Of a stretch of 64,000 nucleotides of DNA, positions 1 through 8,504 are shown piece after piece. The notes beneath the pieces are model-generated. The model made no database searches. It was given only the letters and a program-made list of their open reading frames with translations, and was not told the DNA's origin. The stretch comes from an uncultured Christensenellaceae bacterium (GTDB lineage Bacteria > Bacillota > Clostridia > Christensenellales > UBA3700). The stretch lies in the NCBI GenBank assembly GCA_944380285.1, contig CALWGZ010000005.1, forward strand, positions 1 to 64,000. The letters run 5' to 3'. The translations under genes were made by a program, and so were the position numbers. Position 1 is the first letter of the stretch; each line of letters starts with the position of its first letter.

Positions 1-135
1 GCTTTCCATTGGGAGTTCGCATAAAAAAGTAATGCATAAACACGGTTGATGCCATTTGCATTAAATTATCGTTTATCTTCTAAACAAATATAAAAATCAG
101 AGAAAAATTTTCCACCGTCCGTGCAATTGCACTAA

Positions 136-160
136 TTGGGCTTGCATAGCCCGATTTTTT
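136..160 (+). terminator. Intrinsic terminator-like hairpin
   Basis: A stem GGGCT/AGCCC (138-142 with 148-152), extended by U-A and U-G pairs, is followed by six T at 155-160. It probably ends a transcript entering from the left. Nothing else recognisable lies in 1-135 except the palindrome GTGCAATTGCAC at 121-132. Confidence 0.5.
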
Positions 161-170
161 ATGTTATAAT
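142..170 (+). promoter_or_regulatory. Candidate promoter inside the hairpin
   Basis: TTGCAT (142-147) and TATAAT (165-170) are spaced 17 bp apart. The -35 box lies inside the terminator-like stem, so either the hairpin or the promoter may be the functional feature. It would drive the zinc-ribbon gene at 362 through a leader of about 185 nt. Confidence 0.4.
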
Positions 171-361
171 AGCACTACGATATGAACATATGTTTGCAAA
201 GTTGGGCAATTTCGGAGATGTTGCAGGCGTATTTTCAGTGATAATTTATATGATATACGATCTTGTCTGTCGGTCAAGTTCCTGCGGCAGAGGATTTCTC
301 AACCTCGCCAATGCAGTGCTTGAAATTCAACCGAGGCAAGACAATGAGAATGGGAGAATAA

Positions 362-544
362 ATGAAAGATAATGCGTATTGGATCAAAGAAGCGATGTAC
401 TGTCCGAATTGCGGCAACCTTGTGTTGGGATATCGCAATACAAAAGGGTTAGTAAAAAAGCGATGCGAGCATTGCGGTGTTCTTTTATACAGCAAACGCA
501 TAACAAGACGACGGATAGATATTCAAGTCAACAAGCCATCATGA
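362..544 (+). CDS. Small zinc-ribbon protein
   Basis: A 60-aa protein with two CxxC-type knuckles (CPNC near residue 14 and CEHC near residue 35), a pattern typical of a single zinc ribbon. The C-terminus is basic (KRITRRRIDIQ), suggesting nucleic-acid contact. A GGGAG ribosome site precedes the ATG. It is the first gene in the visible part of the element. Small proteins of this kind are frequent in Firmicutes mobile elements, but no specific function can be assigned. Confidence 0.65.
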   Translation: MKDNAYWIKEAMYCPNCGNLVLGYRNTKGLVKKRCEHCGVLLYSKRITRRRIDIQVNKPS

Positions 545-564
545 GAATATCCGATAAGGGGTAA

Positions 565-709
565 CGACGTTTTAGGTCACGGCTGAAATAGCGCCGCAGA
601 TAAATCCTATTACAGGTCATATCTGCTGAAGTCGAAGGCAAAGCCGGGAAATTCGTGAAGCCTCGACAGTTAGATTTCCATAGCGGAAGTCTATCTGTCG
701 GGGCTTTTT
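565..709 (+). promoter_or_regulatory. Structured leader with two competing hairpins
   Basis: The 263-bp gap between the zinc-ribbon gene and the HTH gene holds a very strong terminator. Its 20-bp stem (660-679 with 685-704) has one mismatch, a 5-nt loop ATAGC and five T (705-709). The left arm begins GCCTCGAC, which can pair instead with GTCGAAGGC at 631-639. The two folds exclude each other, as in transcription attenuators. I do not recognise a known riboswitch class. No leader-peptide coding sequence is evident. Confidence 0.45.
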
Positions 710-807
710 CATTTCCGAAAAAATTTTTTTAGGAAAATAAAAATTGGGGCAAAAACCCTGCCCCATTTGTTTGTAGAATACAGACAAGAAAACGACAGGA
801 GGTAAAG

Positions 808-1140
808 ATGCGCAACCCGTCTGAACGCAGGATGTCCATTATTGAGACATTGAGCGAACGCCGCAGCGATTCGATCGACAATTTGGCGTTCGAATTCGGC
901 GTGAGCAGACGGACTATGCGCAATGACATAGAAATATTGTCACTTTCTTTCCCGTTGTATACGATACCGGGACCGCGTGGCGGCGTGTTTGTAGCGGACG
1001 GATTTAGTCTTGGCAAGAGGTATCTGACGAACGAACAAACGGATTTATTGACGAGGCTGATACCGACATTGTCGGGTAGTGACGCCACCGTTATGAAGTC
1101 CATATTGCAAACGTTTGGTTTGCCTAAGAGGAAGAAATGA
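808..1140 (+). CDS. HTH transcriptional regulator
   Basis: A 110-aa protein. The N-terminal half matches a DeoR/HTH_11-type winged helix: residues around 3-50 include RRMSIIETLSERR and the recognition-helix-like FGVSRRTMRNDIEILS. The remainder has a short wing and an alpha-helical tail rather than a ligand-binding domain, so it is much shorter than full DeoR proteins. AGGAGGT precedes the ATG. It opens the phage-like block, overlaps the next gene by 4 nt and follows the attenuator-like leader. A role as repressor or switch of the block is inferred from position. Confidence 0.7.
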   Translation: MRNPSERRMSIIETLSERRSDSIDNLAFEFGVSRRTMRNDIEILSLSFPLYTIPGPRGGVFVADGFSLGKRYLTNEQTDLLTRLIPTLSGSDATVMKSILQTFGLPKRKK

Positions 1141-1472
1141 GTATGAATTGCGCACAAAATGCGGCGGCATTAGACCGGATACGCAAAGACCTGAAGGAGA
1201 TACGTTACTACTATACGCACAAAGAGACGTTTAATCTGGCGGCTCAAAATGGCGTCAACAGCAGCGTAACGATGAAGGTCAGACAATACAATCGCATAGT
1301 TGAATCGGCGCCACCGATGCTGTTTGACCTGTACGTTTCTCTGTATATGGGAGATCAGCTGCAGCAGGCTTTTGCGGACGAGCGTGGGCTTACTCCCAAC
1401 TATGTGAAAGACCTACACAACGAACTTTGCCTGTTCTTTCAACAGGCTTTGAATAAAACAGGAGGTATATGA
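1137..1472 (+). CDS. ArpU/DUF1492-like phage regulator (tentative)
   Basis: A 111-aa, mostly helical protein overlapping the preceding stop codon (ATGA). The pattern EIRYYYTHKE, then KVRQYNRIVESAPP, a VSLYMGD-like stretch, and an HTH-like C-terminus (LTPNYVKDLHNELCLFF) resembles the small ArpU/DUF1492 regulators of phages and mobile elements of Bacillota. Those proteins act late in phage programmes as sigma-like transcription factors. The similarity was judged by eye. Translational coupling to the HTH gene suggests the two work together. Confidence 0.45.
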   Translation: MSMNCAQNAAALDRIRKDLKEIRYYYTHKETFNLAAQNGVNSSVTMKVRQYNRIVESAPPMLFDLYVSLYMGDQLQQAFADERGLTPNYVKDLHNELCLFFQQALNKTGGI

Positions 1473-1473
1473 C

Positions 1474-1704
1474 ATGGAAAAGGTCAATTGCACTACGAAC
1501 GTATATCGCACGGCTGACTTTATCGTTAAGCAGACAGTGATCCTGCGCGAAGATGATATGGGCGCATATCTTTTCAGCCGCGACACGTTCATCTATCGAA
1601 CTACGCAAAGAGACCGGGAATACGAAGACGCCTTTGGCTTCCGTTCGAATATGGACGGGCTTCGCATCCCCACCAAGATGTCTTCGAGAAGATACATCTA
1701 TTGA
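1474..1704 (+). CDS. Hypothetical protein, 76 aa
   Basis: Starts 2 nt after the previous stop region, behind AGGAGGTATATGAC. It has no membrane segment, no cysteine motif beyond one Cys, and many Arg/Asp/Tyr residues. I do not recognise it. Position between regulatory genes and the replication and virion-like genes suggests an early phage-type accessory protein. The following 187 bp (1705-1891) contain no gene I can support. Confidence 0.55.
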   Translation: MEKVNCTTNVYRTADFIVKQTVILREDDMGAYLFSRDTFIYRTTQRDREYEDAFGFRSNMDGLRIPTKMSSRRYIY

Positions 1705-1891
1705 TCAAAAGCGCGCGGGAACGTTTTTAATATCGAGGCGAAAGTCATGCGGTATTGCAAGATAAGAGTGGCCGCTCCACCGCATAATGTCGCACAAAGC
1801 AGAGGCTTAAAATCAGCGTTCCGCGCCACTACAACTTAATAGCTGTGCTATCGGCATAACGGGCGATAACAAACACATGGAGGAAAAATTT

Positions 1892-2155
1892 ATGGCAAAT
1901 TCCAAGTATAACAAACGCCGTTGGTCGATCCCGTCCAAGAGGGCGAAAGGTTATGCGGAAGACAGAAAGGCAAAGGTACACACCTACGGTCCCAAGGAAG
2001 GTAAAGAACTTACCGACTACGAGGCGGGCATACGTTCGGGGTACCTGCAAGCGCAATCGGATCATGCCGGAATGTACAAATACAAGAAGGCACTTTCCGA
2101 GGGCAAATCCAAGAGAGAAGCGCGTGAGATCTCGCAAACGCGCGGCAGAAAGTAA
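1892..2155 (+). CDS. Small basic protein, 87 aa
   Basis: Start chosen at ATG 1892 because GGAGGAAAAATTT gives correct spacing; an upstream in-frame ATG at 1877 overlaps that site. The protein is strongly basic, with an Arg/Lys-rich N-terminus (KYNKRRWSIPSKRAKGY) and C-terminus (GKSKREAREISQTRGRK). No membrane segment is visible. It could bind DNA or act as an internal virion or replication accessory protein. It is too hydrophilic to be a filamentous phage major coat protein. Confidence 0.6.
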   Translation: MANSKYNKRRWSIPSKRAKGYAEDRKAKVHTYGPKEGKELTDYEAGIRSGYLQAQSDHAGMYKYKKALSEGKSKREAREISQTRGRK

Positions 2156-2173
2156 TCAAAGGAGGACACAAAA

Positions 2174-2518
2174 ATGGCAAAGGTTTTGGTCGAAAGAGAG
2201 ACCTATGAAAAGAACGGCAAATCGTATTATGCGTATTACGTCAAGGGAGTTATCCGCGGTCGCAATGTGCGCATATTGATGGTCCCGCCCGACAAAGGCG
2301 GCTATACGGTGCTTGACATCGTCTTCGGCGACGCTATGACCGGAGAACTCGTGGCAAAGCCGTTTGAGTTCAAAGACGAGACCGGCAGGACCATCTCCGG
2401 CAATTCCTATACCGTGCAGACGGTGGACGAAAACGGCGAAGTCTACGAATGCCCCGTAAAGCCCAACCGCATATCGGATAAGGCTTTGCTCAACATGCTG
2501 CTCAATCAGGCGGCATAA
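2174..2518 (+). CDS. Hypothetical protein; candidate ssDNA-binding protein
   Basis: A 114-aa protein with AGGAGG upstream. It is rich in beta-strand patterns (SYYAYYVKGVIRGRNVRILM, then GGYTVLDIVF, then SYTVQTV) with basic and aromatic residues at its N-terminus and a short helix at the C-terminus. Filamentous phages encode a small OB-fold ssDNA-binding protein (pV) near the coat genes, and this gene has suitable size and position. The family is not recognised from sequence, so that role is inference. Confidence 0.5.
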   Translation: MAKVLVERETYEKNGKSYYAYYVKGVIRGRNVRILMVPPDKGGYTVLDIVFGDAMTGELVAKPFEFKDETGRTISGNSYTVQTVDENGEVYECPVKPNRISDKALLNMLLNQAA

Positions 2519-2585
2519 CACAAAAAAGGCGCTGCGGCTTGCATTTAGCAGGTCGCGGCTGCCGATTATACAGGAGGAATAATCT

Positions 2586-3611
2586 ATGAACGATTTCAAC
2601 AAACATGTGAAGTCCGACACGATCAAGTGGGTCGTCGTCTTCACGCTGCTCATCGTCCTTATGGCAGGTATGGTCGCATCCATACTTCTTGCCCTGCCCG
2701 AAGGTGAGCTTGTAGAAGAAGAGCAACAGGAAGCTGCTCCCGATCTTGCAATGGAGTTTAACAACTCGGAGCATGTTCAACTTGCGCTGGCGCAATTCGA
2801 TAATCCATCCGGCACTACAACGAGTACTAGCGCTTCCGGCATAGTACAAAAAACATTGACCGCGACAGTCACTCCTTCGACAGCGACCAACAAGCTTGTT
2901 GATTGGGAGATTGCTTGGGGCGATGAAGGCAAGAGCGAAACTGTCACCGATTATGTGACCGTCACGCCGGCTTCGGATGGCAGCACAACGGCAACGGTTG
3001 CTTGTAAGAAAGCTTTTGAAGGCAATATTGTCATAACCGTAACCACTCGTGAAAGCGGATATCAGGCAACTTGCATCGTTACCTTTACCGGTACGCCGAC
3101 CGAAATGGTAATAACAACTTCCGTTGCTCAATCCGGCGGTGCGTATAAGGTTGGTATCGGAGAGACGTACACTTTCAATGTCAAGCTGACTAACCCGTTT
3201 GACAGTGTGAACGAGAAATTCAATAACTATGTATGCAACGTTACCGGGAAAGGCTCTATTGTCGTGGCAAATCACGAAATCTCGTCTGTTTTAGGCACGA
3301 ATAATTGGTATGACGAAAGGACGGTGACGGTTGATTCCTTGAAGGACAGCTTTATCACAGTATCATATGCAGACGGAGTGATAACGGTCAAGACCAAGCG
3401 CGCTATAGAAAGCTATTACAAGTCCATGAGGCGTATGGACGGCGGCAGAACGATTTACTACGAGGACGATTATAAGAGTTCGGTCGGAGAATGCTATTTT
3501 GAGGTGTTCATCAGGGAGACAAATTCCAATCTCAACAAGACGATCAAGATAGTTTTCGATGATTCCATAGTAACGGGAGTTAGTCTGAACAACAGCGAAA
3601 TCGCCTTTTAA
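2586..3611 (+). CDS. Membrane-anchored Ig-like surface or virion protein
   Basis: A 341-aa protein with one N-terminal membrane segment (about residues 14-37, WVVVFTLLIVLMAGMVASIL) and no cleavage motif, then a Thr/Ser/Val-rich extracellular part. Residues about 85-170 (LTATVTPSTATNK, TATVACKKAFEG) resemble Big_2/Ig-like repeats. The last residues, GVSLNNSEIAF, closely resemble the end of the next protein (GVTLDQEVIYF), so the two appear to share a terminal module. GGAGG precedes the start. A structural role in the particle or envelope is inferred from context. Confidence 0.55.
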   Translation: MNDFNKHVKSDTIKWVVVFTLLIVLMAGMVASILLALPEGELVEEEQQEAAPDLAMEFNNSEHVQLALAQFDNPSGTTTSTSASGIVQKTLTATVTPSTATNKLVDWEIAWGDEGKSETVTDYVTVTPASDGSTTATVACKKAFEGNIVITVTTRESGYQATCIVTFTGTPTEMVITTSVAQSGGAYKVGIGETYTFNVKLTNPFDSVNEKFNNYVCNVTGKGSIVVANHEISSVLGTNNWYDERTVTVDSLKDSFITVSYADGVITVKTKRAIESYYKSMRRMDGGRTIYYEDDYKSSVGECYFEVFIRETNSNLNKTIKIVFDDSIVTGVSLNNSEIAF

Positions 3612-3623
3612 GGAGGAAAGCCT

Positions 3624-4223
3624 ATGAGTACGAGCAATGCAAAAAAGACCGCAAGCAAAGTAATCGCGGGCATACTTATTGTCCTCGTGCTCGTTGCGGT
3701 GATAGGTGTAATAGTCAAGTTTACCGGAGGATTGACGAGCGACTTCAAGACGTTTTATGTGACGATCGGAGAAAAAGATGTCATGACAACGGCAAGCGGC
3801 TATGCATTGACAAAAGATGCCCCTCTTGAAGTTGTGACCAAATACACATTCGGAGATGCCGGAGGCGAAGCAAGCGGCTATTCGGTCAAGGTCGTTCCTA
3901 ACCCGACAGGCGGAAAGGATTTTGATTTTTTATTGGACGGAGAGCACTATTCGTTCCAAGCCGAGACCGATCTCACGGGCGGCTTTGACATCGAATACGG
4001 AGAAGATTCATTCACGATCGCGCCGAAAGGCGGAGTTCTTGACGTTTTGAAAGCCGTTTATCCGGAGCGCGAGGTGGCATTGGCAGATGACGCGCAGCTG
4101 TATGAGAATATGTTCGCAATGGTAGTATCCTCGTACAATAACGCGTCGAGCGTAACGGTATACTTCCACATTGAAGAAGCCGTAAGCGGAGTGACTCTCG
4201 ATCAGGAGGTGATCTACTTTTGA
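3624..4223 (+). CDS. Membrane-anchored virion-like protein
   Basis: A 199-aa protein with a short basic N-terminus, one membrane segment (about residues 13-33, IAGILIVLVLVAVIGVIV) and a soluble beta-rich domain outside. Its C-terminal motif GVTLDQEVIYF mirrors that of the preceding gene product. AAGGAGGAAAGCCT gives a strong ribosome site 12 nt after the previous stop. Tandem placement and shared ends suggest divergent copies of one structural family. It is far larger than a typical major coat protein. Confidence 0.55.
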   Translation: MSTSNAKKTASKVIAGILIVLVLVAVIGVIVKFTGGLTSDFKTFYVTIGEKDVMTTASGYALTKDAPLEVVTKYTFGDAGGEASGYSVKVVPNPTGGKDFDFLLDGEHYSFQAETDLTGGFDIEYGEDSFTIAPKGGVLDVLKAVYPEREVALADDAQLYENMFAMVVSSYNNASSVTVYFHIEEAVSGVTLDQEVIYF

Positions 4224-6205
4224 CAGCGACGATAAGGAATAGACTTGTGCTGCTCCTTATCCTCATCGTCACGGTGGTCGGCATTGTCTTGACGGCGGTG
4301 CCCTCCACCGCTTTGGCGGAAGAAGGCGGAGTTGCATTCGACAGCACGGATGTGTTGGACGACCTCACCTCATCTACCGTGAACGGTGAGAAGTTCGATC
4401 TCAAAAACTACCCCTTCGACGAGGAAAAGCAGATACAGGTATTGAGTTTTGTAGAGTATTGCTATTCGTATCGCGCCAATCAGCGCGGCAATTACGGGCT
4501 GTATATCTATGTCTATAATCCGCAAGGTCTTAACATCGATACGGGCAACAAAGGCAATAAGATCCAAATGGCTGTGAAGTATGACAGCGAGGGCAAGCCT
4601 GTCGATTACGCCAAGCTGCCGCTCGTCTTTTGCGGCAAGTCCGAAGATGCGGATTACAAGAACCTATTCTATAAGTTCAAGGTTCAGGACGTAGCGATAG
4701 ACGGCAAGACGTTTGCAGACAGAGTGAACAGCAACGAGCGGAGATATGATGTTTCCGGCATAGAGTTGGTCACTTATGGTGAAAAGAACGCCAAAGAGTA
4801 TGCGGTCAATGCGACATACAAATTCACCGGCTATGCGGCGGGATACGGACCGGACGGCAATTCCAAAAGCACGCTTATGTGTGACGCGGGTGGTTTGGAA
4901 ACGATAACGCTCGATGTGCAGCACACATTCTACCGCACCAAGACGTCGGGCAAAGGCGCAGGGTATCAAAATCAGATAGACACCGTCTACTTCACCGTGC
5001 CGCAAAAGTATTTCGACATCTACGGCACATTGCAGCGCATTAAGGCGGAGTGGTATGAATACAAGACCAAGGATATCATCGTCACGAGTAATGAGGACTT
5101 CTTCAACGCCGTGCAGGCAAATATCGGCGTGGATATCGGAGCTTACGGCGATGAGGATATAGGTTACGGCGCAGGCGAAAACGTGACTACGGGCAACCTC
5201 ACGCCCACCGCGGATTGGGCGTGGAATCTCGGCAATTGGATTTGCGCAAACAAAGAAGGAACACTGTTCTACATATTCAAGACGGACAATATCGAGGAAT
5301 ACGACCCTTATGCCGACGTTACCGAAATAGGCGGAGTGACAAGTAACGCGCTTTACGAGTATATCGAGAATTACGACAAGACGTTTAGCGGCGGCACATT
5401 GCCCATTAAGGACGGCACGATAAGCGCGGACTTGTTTGAGGACGACATAGACGATCATCGCAAGATGGATACCGATTTCGGCAAGATACAGCAAGGTTAT
5501 TCGTATTACGACTTCGACGCCGACGTTGATTTGCAAAAACTGACGAGTTGGCAGGACAGCGATCCGTCCTTTTGGGACAATTGGAAAGCGTGGGGGCTTT
5601 GGGACACTATCTTCGGCAACATACCGCAGGAAGAGTCGCGCACCATTTCGCCGATATATATCGTGCAGGACGCAGACTTGCAAGGCAGCGATGAGGAGAT
5701 ATCCGAGAGATTGCTGGTTAATTATCACGACGTAAGCGCGATAAAGGAGTGTTACAACAAGGCAAAGGCGGCAAACGAGCAAATGGTGCTGTTCCGCTTC
5801 GCCACATCGGATTATTACTCATCCGCCGTGGACATAGTGGAGTATCGCGGCATTCTCAAGGACAAGCTTATCGATGGTGAAGCGTATAGAGCACAAGAGA
5901 GTGTATTTTTCGACTTCGATATCATCCAGCTCACCTTTCATAAAGACGGCGTATATACGGTGATCCCGGTGGTGTCTTCGCCTATCGACATCGTCAACGC
6001 GATAACTCCGCCTGTGCAGATGCCTTCCGAGTGGGAGTGGTGGCAGGTCTTGCTCGCCATCGTGCTGATAGTTCTGCTCATCATCATTCTGTTCCCGATA
6101 TTGCCGTATGTCGTGCGGCTCGTGTTGTGGATAGTGCTGTTGCCGTTCAGGTTGATAGCGGCGATATTTAAGGCGATAGGAAACGCCGTAAAGAAGAAAG
6201 AATAG
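4220..6205 (+). CDS. Adsorption (pIII-like) secreted protein with C-terminal anchor
   Basis: A 661-aa protein starting at TTG 4220, overlapping the previous stop, with AGGAGGTGATC upstream. A signal peptide is clear (residues 1-33, ending STALAEEG). The long mature region is acidic and aromatic (many Tyr, Asp, Trp) with no recognised domain. Near residues 610-652 come the segments WWQVLLAIVLIVLLIIILF and VVRLVLWIVLLPFRLIAAIF, followed by a basic tail AVKKKE. Signal peptide, large exposed domain and C-terminal membrane anchor is the pIII adsorption-protein topology. Its position just before the small membrane protein and the Zot-like ATPase fits. The function is inferred. Confidence 0.55.
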   Translation: MTATIRNRLVLLLILIVTVVGIVLTAVPSTALAEEGGVAFDSTDVLDDLTSSTVNGEKFDLKNYPFDEEKQIQVLSFVEYCYSYRANQRGNYGLYIYVYNPQGLNIDTGNKGNKIQMAVKYDSEGKPVDYAKLPLVFCGKSEDADYKNLFYKFKVQDVAIDGKTFADRVNSNERRYDVSGIELVTYGEKNAKEYAVNATYKFTGYAAGYGPDGNSKSTLMCDAGGLETITLDVQHTFYRTKTSGKGAGYQNQIDTVYFTVPQKYFDIYGTLQRIKAEWYEYKTKDIIVTSNEDFFNAVQANIGVDIGAYGDEDIGYGAGENVTTGNLTPTADWAWNLGNWICANKEGTLFYIFKTDNIEEYDPYADVTEIGGVTSNALYEYIENYDKTFSGGTLPIKDGTISADLFEDDIDDHRKMDTDFGKIQQGYSYYDFDADVDLQKLTSWQDSDPSFWDNWKAWGLWDTIFGNIPQEESRTISPIYIVQDADLQGSDEEISERLLVNYHDVSAIKECYNKAKAANEQMVLFRFATSDYYSSAVDIVEYRGILKDKLIDGEAYRAQESVFFDFDIIQLTFHKDGVYTVIPVVSSPIDIVNAITPPVQMPSEWEWWQVLLAIVLIVLLIIILFPILPYVVRLVLWIVLLPFRLIAAIFKAIGNAVKKKE

Positions 6206-6215
6206 GAGAATGACA

Positions 6216-6359
6216 ATGAAAACGATTAAGAGAATAATAGCAATCGTGCTCTTGATCGTGCTGATCATCGTCGTCGGCTACTTCGTGTTTACGGGTAGCC
6301 GATTGACGGAGCTGCACGAGACTGCAAGGGAGGTGGCATATGCCTTCAAGACGATTTAA
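6216..6359 (+). CDS. 47-aa single-span membrane protein
   Basis: ATG at 6216 follows AGGAGAA; the stop is at 6357-6359, overlapping the next gene by 20 nt. The N-terminus MKTIKRI is basic. A continuous hydrophobic span (residues about 8-26, rich in Ile/Leu/Val) is followed by a short amphipathic helix (LTELHETAREVAYAFKTI). Size and topology fit a minor (pVI/pVII-like) or possibly major coat protein of a filamentous phage. It sits between the adsorption-like and ATPase genes, where Ff phages place gene VI. Confidence 0.6.
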   Translation: MKTIKRIIAIVLLIVLIIVVGYFVFTGSRLTELHETAREVAYAFKTI

Positions 6360-8466
6360 CATCTGCATAACGCTGTCCGTCACGGCGGCATTTGCGCTTT
6401 TGTCGGCATTCTTGTTTGCAGAGTCGTATCTGCGTTTGGCGGAAGCGTTCAGGGACTTCGGCAATTCGATAGCCTACTATTTTGCCGAGATATTCAAGAT
6501 AGAGCATAACATCACGCCGACGGTTACAATGAAGTCGTCCGTTTTGGGATGGGAAGTACTCTTACCCGAAGATTGGGAGACGTTCAAGATATGGGCACGC
6601 GAATATTTCTCATTGCTTGTAGATGGGACAAACGTAAAAATGTTCTTTGCTAAGGCGGGCGTCGATGTGGCTTCCGGCGCAAAAGTGATAGCGATCGCGC
6701 TGCCTTGCGTCCTTTTGCTTATCGTAGCGGTGGGGAAATTATATGCAAGCGGCAACGCGAGGCATAACAGTGATACCCTGCCGCTCAAAGCGTATAAGGA
6801 AGTGACGCAAAGGGTGTTTTTGCCGATAAAGCGAACGATTGTCGGCTATGTGCGTTTCCTTGCGGGAAACAAGAGAATTTGGGTAACTTGGCTCGTGCTG
6901 TGGCTGATCAATTTCAACCTTGTCGCGATAGGCACGGAGTTCTTTGCGTATTACTTCTACTTTGCGGTGTCATACGACTTTGCCGGGCTGTATACGCAGG
7001 TATACAAGCTGTTCATCGATTTGCAAGTGATCTTCACATGTTTTCCGTGGTGGGTATTGCTCGTTGCGGCGTGGCCTCTGTTTGACATGTGGAGAAAGAA
7101 GATTGCGGTGTCTAAACTTCGCCGCTTTGAAGCGCGCAATTGCGGATTCATAAACGATCTTCCCATCGTGTCCATCACCTGCGGCAGCATGGGTAAGAAA
7201 AAGACCACGATGATAACGGATATGACCTTGTCTCAAGAGGTGATGTTCCGACAAAAGGCATTGGAGATATTGCGGCAAAACGATATGAAGTTCCCGCAAT
7301 TTCCGTGGATAGCGTTGGAAGACGAGCTTTTGCTCTGTTTTGAACACGGAACGGTCTACAATTTGGCTACTGCAAAGGATTGGGCTGACAAAAAGTTTGA
7401 GCGGTTCATGCGCCACGGCAATGCGGATAGACAATTATACGGATACGACTGTCAAAGATATGGAATAACGTTCGATGACGCCCTAACAGTGCAATATCTG
7501 TTCGACGTGATCAAGACATATGCGCAAGCGTACCTCATTTATGTGCTGCAATCAAGCCTCATCGTGTCCAACTATTCGATACGCACGGATAACGAAGTTC
7601 AGACTGCCGGCAATTTTCCGCTGTGGGCGACGGACTTCTTTCCGAAGCGGCGCAGACAGATGTATAGGCACGCGCATATCTTGGACTTCGACGTGTTGCG
7701 CCTCGGCAAAAAGATGATTGAGAACAACCCTTATAGCGGCAGTTTCGAGTTCGGTGTGGTGGCGATAACGGAGATAGGCAAAGAGCGCGGAAACAACTTG
7801 GAGCTCAAGGAGATAAAGAAGTCTGCAAATGAAACCAATCAAAAGAACGACTTGTTCAACAGCTGGCTGAAAATGTGCCGCCATTCCGCGACCGTGGACA
7901 ATTTTCCGTTTATCAAGGTCTTTACGGACGAGCAAAGACCGGAGTCTTGGGGAGCGGACGCAAGAGATCTGTGCGATATCGTCAACATCGTATCGAGCGG
8001 ACAGAAGCAATTGGCGCTGCCGTTTTACACGATTGAGGAGATGATAAGCGAATGGGTATTCGAGCGCTTTATTGCGCTGTATTACGACTTTCGCTTTCGC
8101 AGGGGCGACAACACCTTACTCGTGCATCTGCTTAAAAATGTCACGGCATGGCTGTGGCGCAGGAATATGCGCGTTTACAACAAATACGGTTACAGCGTGA
8201 TGAACGTGGAGAAGGAACGCGGAACTATGGACGGCAAGCCCGAAAAGAGGAAGTATTACTTGATGAACGCAAAGATCTATTCAAACAGATTTTGCACGGA
8301 TTGCTTCAGCGACTACTTCAACGATATGGCGAGGAACACCCATGTCGGACTTGCGGACTATGCGGAGTATCTGACCGAGAAGGCATCGGTAGAGGAATTG
8401 AGAATGCAGAACAGCTATTTTGTAAATTCACTATACAGCGACGAGGACGGCGATGGTTCTGCGTGA
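6340..8466 (+). CDS. Zot-like morphogenesis ATPase with N-terminal membrane domain
   Basis: A 708-aa protein behind GGAGGTGGCAT. The N-terminal 260 residues contain several membrane segments (about 8-28, 120-135, 180-200, 245-258). A Walker A-like motif GSMGKKKTT is at 282-290, and a plausible acidic element lies in VAITEIGKERGNN around residue 470. The C-terminal 230 residues are Arg/Tyr-rich and lack FtsK/TcpA signatures I can see. Zot/pI proteins are membrane-bound P-loop ATPases that drive extrusion of filamentous phage. Here the membrane part is N-terminal rather than C-terminal, as a host with one membrane might need. A conjugation-type ATPase is the main alternative. Confidence 0.55.
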   Translation: MPSRRFNICITLSVTAAFALLSAFLFAESYLRLAEAFRDFGNSIAYYFAEIFKIEHNITPTVTMKSSVLGWEVLLPEDWETFKIWAREYFSLLVDGTNVKMFFAKAGVDVASGAKVIAIALPCVLLLIVAVGKLYASGNARHNSDTLPLKAYKEVTQRVFLPIKRTIVGYVRFLAGNKRIWVTWLVLWLINFNLVAIGTEFFAYYFYFAVSYDFAGLYTQVYKLFIDLQVIFTCFPWWVLLVAAWPLFDMWRKKIAVSKLRRFEARNCGFINDLPIVSITCGSMGKKKTTMITDMTLSQEVMFRQKALEILRQNDMKFPQFPWIALEDELLLCFEHGTVYNLATAKDWADKKFERFMRHGNADRQLYGYDCQRYGITFDDALTVQYLFDVIKTYAQAYLIYVLQSSLIVSNYSIRTDNEVQTAGNFPLWATDFFPKRRRQMYRHAHILDFDVLRLGKKMIENNPYSGSFEFGVVAITEIGKERGNNLELKEIKKSANETNQKNDLFNSWLKMCRHSATVDNFPFIKVFTDEQRPESWGADARDLCDIVNIVSSGQKQLALPFYTIEEMISEWVFERFIALYYDFRFRRGDNTLLVHLLKNVTAWLWRRNMRVYNKYGYSVMNVEKERGTMDGKPEKRKYYLMNAKIYSNRFCTDCFSDYFNDMARNTHVGLADYAEYLTEKASVEELRMQNSYFVNSLYSDEDGDGSA

Positions 8467-8504
8467 GAAGGGCTGCCCTCTTCGCTGCATAAGCGGAGGT
8501 GACT

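Noticed and set aside
136..372. 78-aa frame with a hydrophobic segment at the left edge
   Set aside because: It begins in the terminator-like hairpin, has no ribosome site at any of its ATG codons and overlaps the zinc-ribbon gene.
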